Of a stretch of DNA of 64,000 bases, positions 61,901 through 64,000 are shown in pieces. The translations under genes and the position numbers were made by a program. Every line of letters starts with the position of its first letter. The first letter of the stretch is position 1. This stretch comes from Numida meleagris (Eukaryota > Chordata > Aves > Galliformes > Numididae): the NCBI RefSeq assembly GCF_002078875.1, contig NC_034409.1:101976671-102040670 (forward strand), read 5' to 3'. The notes below the pieces were generated by a model. That model had not been told where the DNA came from, searched no databases, and saw only the letters and a program-made list of their open reading frames with translations.

Positions 61901-64000
61901 TGCAGAAAGACAAGCCTGTGTCTTTGCACTGTGGAAGCTGTTTTCCTTGAGTCCAGTTTATCCGCAAATAGATTTATCTGGAGATAAGCATATCTGCTTC
62001 GTCTGTCACTTTTTTTTGGTATTTATTCATTGTGAATATTACTATAAAGGAATTCTGTTCTTTGCATGGGCAGTCAGTAAGACCAGGACTAAAGCAGTAA
62101 TTTTCCTAAGATCATGCTGATTTTCTTTTCCTTTTTTTTTTTTCCTTCTCTGTTATTGCTTATGGTTTATCGGTTTATGATGCAAATCACACTGGTCTTC
62201 CCTTCCCACCCTTCCCAGAGAAGAACATTTAAACTGCAAGTTACAGATTGTCTCAAAGCTTTGAGTACCTCAACCTCATTTTAGAAAATACCTTATCAAT
62301 GCTGTTAATATTTAAACATGGGGTAACCATTAACAGCCAGCACAGATTACACAATGATAAATCTATTTATTAGGCATCCATAACAAAGGCTAGATGGTGC
62401 AAGAGCTTAGTACGGTGTTCTTTAACCTCTGAGAGCTAAGTTCAAATCCTGGATTAGATCAGAAGCAAATGTTAGTTACTGTCCTCATCCTTTGTGAGCC
62501 TCGTAAACCACACCATTCATAACATTTAGCAATTCCCTGGTACTCTAATTTTAGATCTCTGTGGCAGGCTGGTAGTATTTGCCTGAAACATCACCCTACC
62601 CTGTAAACAGGTGTTGATCCTGATGGGAAGGGAATAAGTAGGTTCTGCTGACTCAGAGGAGGGCAATTTTACTACCTCAGGGCAAGGAAGGGAGGTCCTA
62701 GAGTCTGGACTACTGAAATGAGTTACTTTGATCTTAACTCATTTTTGCTTTCTTCAACAGCAAAGCTAAATCTCTGCCAAAAAAAAAAATCTATGCTGCT
62801 TGAGTTTTATTAAATAGCAGCAGGAAAACCATGCTTGCAAGCAGCTTTATCAAATCAGGACTGGGATTCATTAATAGAGCTGTCTGAGTTTGCATGCTGT
62901 CTGCCTGTGCCACTTCTGGCTCAAGTCCAAATAGGGTAGGCAGTACCTTTCTTTCATAAGTGCTAAAATTTCCCATGGTATCTGCTCTTGGTATGCTGAT
63001 TACTTACTAGTGTGTTCACTGCCCCTCCCTTTAGGAACCTCATAAAGTGTGAGAAAAGAATTATTCCAAATTAATTGGTTTAGAAAACTTCTCAGTCAAC
63101 AGCCTGTAGTTTGAAAAAGAGTCATTTAATCCTTCCGTCCAGCACTGCACCAGTAGAATAATTGCAAGGAAGTACTGCTAAAGCTCCCTTTTGGTCCTAA
63201 GAGACAAAAATCCTCCAGTGGAAGCTGAAGGGGCTGAAGTGATTAAGCTAGTAAAATCTCACTGTCCTTCAATACATTTCTTACTCTCTAAAGCTTACCT
63301 GCATTTTTTTGTGATCAATAGCCCCATTAACAGGAACTGGAATATCAAACTGTCTGGCATGATCAATCCATCTTGGCTAATTTGAAGACCAGTAGATCTA
63401 GCACAGCCTAAACAAGGAAAAAATAATCTCTTAATGGCTTTGCTGCTTTTAAAATTTTTACAACTACTCAATGCCAGATGTTAACAGAATTCTACTAAAC
63501 AAAAATACATCCTTAGCACTTTCTCTTGAAGAGCTAATAGAATATGTTTTATATCTGGTGAAAGGAAACAGAAGAAGCTTTGCTGCAGTATAGCTGCTAT
63601 AGAGTCATTAATCATAGGCTCGTTAAGGTTGGAAAAGACTTCTAAGATCACCTATGATCCAACCATCTGCCCACCGCCACCATGCCCTCTGACCACATCC
63701 CTCAGTGCCACATCCACACGGCTCTTGAACACCTCCAGGGACGGTGACTCCACCACCTCCCTGGGCAGCCTGTGCCACTGCCTCACCTGTGTATTACACC
63801 AGTGGTATAAAACAAAGCTGAAACATAGCTACAGGAGGGCTTCTATGTACTGCAACTCGTGGATGATTTAAAGTACTGTAAAGCCTGCTAACTCTTCCCT
63901 ATTTCTTTTTTATATGGGAAGCATTTTTTTGAGAAATGGGTCTGCTATGGCTGTCTTACAACTCGTTGAACTGCAGTAACTGTGGCTGTAAACAGTCAGC
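25796..64000 (+). CDS. MAP3K7CL: MAP3K7 C-terminal-like protein, 5' and middle part of gene (partial)
   Basis: The gene encodes a small coiled-coil protein resembling the C-terminus of TAK1 (MAP3K7) but lacking a kinase domain; its role is poorly known. Coding exons seen are the main start exon (ATG at 39413), 47313-47374 and 56493-56608, plus an alternative upstream first coding exon at 25796-25912. The main isoform reads 82 codons plus two bases with no frame break: [20 protein letters not shown], then [17 protein letters not shown], then [20 protein letters not shown] and the heptad-rich [16 protein letters not shown]. The human short isoform has 142 residues and the same 82-residue offset. 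The remaining 60 or so residues, which should continue the coiled coil, were not found before the right edge, so the gene continues outside. Confidence 0.93.
27771..27926 (-). mobile_element. CR1 LINE 3' fragment
   Basis: GAATCACAGAATCATAGAAT, GGTTTGAGTTGGAAGAGATC, then CAGGTTACTCAAAACCCCAT and CTTGAACACTTACAGAGATG. It ends abruptly at about 27926. Confidence 0.88.
28668..29180 (-). mobile_element. CR1 LINE fragment with pentamer-repeat tail
   Basis: About 510 bases. The 3' tail is a GGAAT/AGAAT pentamer array (28668-28698) followed by GGAAGGGATCTTTGAAAG, AAGCCTGTTCCAGTGTGTGA and CTTGCTGCCCTCCTTTGGA. The minus strand reads [15 protein letters not shown] from CR1 ORF2. Confidence 0.9.
33530..33605 (+). 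mobile_element. Possible MIR-like fragment
   Basis: ACTTTGAGCAAATCATAG, then CTTCAATTTCTCCATCGTT and TAAAATGGAT resemble the MIR stretch CCTCAGTTTCCTCATCTGTAAAATGGG. Short and diverged. Confidence 0.4.
34356..34858 (-). mobile_element. CR1 LINE fragment with intact ORF2 C-terminus
   Basis: About 500 bases starting GATCATAGAATCATTAAGGT. It carries CAGTGCCACATCCACACGGC, CCACCTCCCTGGGCAGCCTG and ATGAGGTCTCCCCTGAGCC. It lies in a MAP3K7CL intron, antisense to the gene, and looks like one of the least decayed CR1 copies here. Confidence 0.93.
34411..34806 (-). pseudogene. Open 131-codon remnant of CR1 ORF2 C-terminus
   Basis: An uninterrupted frame inside the CR1 copy. It contains [43 protein letters not shown] and [15 protein letters not shown], the usual C-terminal words of the CR1 endonuclease/reverse-transcriptase polyprotein. 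The catalytic domains are absent (5' truncation), so it cannot be an active transposase or RT gene. Confidence 0.8.
35896..36623 (+). promoter_or_regulatory. Candidate TATA promoter and 5' noncoding exon of MAP3K7CL
   Basis: TATAAATA at 35896-35903 is followed about 25-35 bases later by a local CpG-richer stretch (CACGGCGCACGCATTC and on to about 36020), unlike the AT-rich surroundings. A strong donor GAG-GTAAGG at 36621-36629 could close a first exon that splices to the acceptor at 39374. This is inferred from sequence composition and spacing only. Confidence 0.4.
39374..39482 (+). CDS. MAP3K7CL: MAP3K7CL main start exon
   Basis: Acceptor ATTATTGCAG, ATG at 39413-39415, then [20 protein letters not shown] and ESP, with donor GTACAA. 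The frame is also open upstream of the ATG within the exon ([13 protein letters not shown]), so an upstream start in another exon is possible; the conserved protein start is the chosen ATG. Confidence 0.9.
39483..47312 (+). other. MAP3K7CL intron
   Basis: AT-rich intron between the start exon and exon 47313. It holds one MIR-like relic (43318-43452) and T-rich tracts near 45319-45400. No further exon or gene was recognised. Confidence 0.6.
43318..43452 (+). mobile_element. MIR-like SINE relic
   Basis: GTGAGGTAACTGAGGGGTTG, GTAAGGTCGCTTCAGGCAGG, then AATAGAACCCAGGGAGT and CTTAGCCACACAGCCTTCC follow the order of the MIR consensus (GAGGAAACTGAGGC..., GAACCCAGG..., CTAACCACTACACC...). Highly diverged. 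Confidence 0.65.
47313..47374 (+). CDS. MAP3K7CL: MAP3K7CL coding exon, PELDQQLQ segment
   Basis: A 62-base exon completing a phase-1 codon and reading [20 protein letters not shown] and Q. The acceptor is CTTCTAG and the donor GTAAAC. The LDQQLQ words are shared with the C-terminal part of TAK1. Confidence 0.93.
47661..47724 (+). other. Candidate frame-shifting cassette exon of MAP3K7CL
   Basis: A 64-base stretch with a long T-rich tract and AACACAG before it and CCAG-GTATGC after it. In the frame of the previous exon it reads [20 protein letters not shown]. Inclusion would shift the next exon out of frame and reach a stop within a few codons, removing the coiled coil. No homology supports it; splice-site quality is the only evidence. 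Confidence 0.35.
48585..48760 (+). mobile_element. MIR-like SINE relic
   Basis: ATGAGTAAGTTGCCTCATCC, TGATCTATGAAATGAGGTTA and ATAATTTTTACCTTCC resemble the MIR core and 3' region (CAAGTCACTTAACC..., CATCTGTAAAATGGGGATAATA...). It lies in the intron after exon 47313-47374. Confidence 0.6.
55589..55608. repeat. (ATT)n low-complexity palindrome
   Basis: A run of TTA/ATT units that turns into its own reverse complement at the centre. It is typical low-complexity DNA. Confidence 0.6.
56493..56608 (+). CDS. MAP3K7CL: MAP3K7CL coding exon, start of coiled coil
   Basis: A 116-base exon reading [20 protein letters not shown] and [18 protein letters not shown], then two bases of a Lys codon before donor GTGAGT. 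The heptad spacing of hydrophobics suggests a coiled coil, as in the TAB-binding end of TAK1. Confidence 0.94.
56930..57147 (+). mobile_element. CR1 LINE 3' fragment
   Basis: Plus-strand copy reading [20 protein letters not shown] and [14 protein letters not shown], then TTGATGATCTTTGAGGTCC and two ATTCTATG units at the end. It lies 320 bases after MAP3K7CL exon 56493-56608, in the sense orientation. Confidence 0.93.
60146..60168. repeat. Poly(T) run of 23 bases
   Basis: An uninterrupted T homopolymer. It could be the poly(A) tail of a minus-strand retrocopy, but nothing recognisable lies to its right. Confidence 0.8.
62390..62500 (+). mobile_element. Possible tRNA-derived SINE head
   Basis: TAGATGGTGCAAGAGCTTAG and, 40 bases later, AAGTTCAAATCCTGGAT resemble the A box and B box (GTTCRANNCC) of a tRNA-derived SINE such as the MIR 5' part. 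There is no intact tRNA fold expected and no terminator run adjacent. Confidence 0.4.
63608..63788 (-). mobile_element. CR1 LINE 3' fragment
   Basis: ATCATAGGCTCGTTAAGGTT, then CATGCCCTCTGACCACATCC and CTCAGTGCCACATCCACACG. It is nearly the same as the copy at 34356 over its length and stops abruptly after the CACTGCCTCACC block. Confidence 0.92.

Larger units (their letters stand above)
57148..63607 (+). other. MAP3K7CL intron up to the right edge
   Basis: The expected next coding exon (continuing the coiled coil after LLEERK) was not found here, so this is read as intron. It contains the poly(T) run and a possible SINE head; no other gene was recognised. Confidence 0.5.

Noticed and set aside
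62400..62465. Possible functional tRNA gene (B-box-like GTTCAAATCC)
   Set aside because: No acceptor-stem pairing or proper cloverleaf could be drawn; better read as a SINE head.

Overview
This window is vertebrate nuclear DNA, almost certainly from a bird and probably a galliform such as chicken. The genes are split into short exons with GT-AG introns, there is one CpG-island promoter, and the only abundant mobile elements are 5'-truncated CR1 LINEs ending in ATTCTATG-type octamers. The gene order USP16 (+), CCT8 (-), MAP3K7CL (+) matches the block known from human chromosome 21. Gene names come from recognising the translated exons; no database search was possible.

Layout. Positions 1-6951: the 3' part of USP16, nine coding exons giving the C-terminal 505 residues, with stop and poly(A) signal; the 5' part lies left of the window. 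Positions 6952-8280: a short convergent interval. Positions 8281-19950: complete CCT8 on the minus strand, 15 exons and 548 codons, starting in a CpG island with a perfect NRF1 palindrome. It has a second, alternative last coding exon at 9118-9210 that encodes a different C-terminal tail, which is the most interesting observation here. Positions 20071-25795: intergenic DNA with a 1-kb CR1 copy and a GC-rich block of unknown nature. From 25796 to the right edge: MAP3K7CL, a kinase-less relative of the TAK1 C-terminus, spread over more than 38 kb. It has an upstream alternative first coding exon (25796), the main start exon (39374-39482) and two further coding exons (47313 and 56493). Its last coding exons lie beyond the window.

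The three genes are neighbours but not a functional unit. USP16 is a histone H2A and ribosomal-protein deubiquitinase, CCT8 is the theta subunit of the cytosolic TRiC/CCT chaperonin, and MAP3K7CL is a poorly characterised coiled-coil protein.

Most of the right half is intronic, AT-rich and without recognisable coding content, apart from CR1 copies and a few decayed MIR-like SINE relics. No viral genes, CRISPR arrays or operons were seen.
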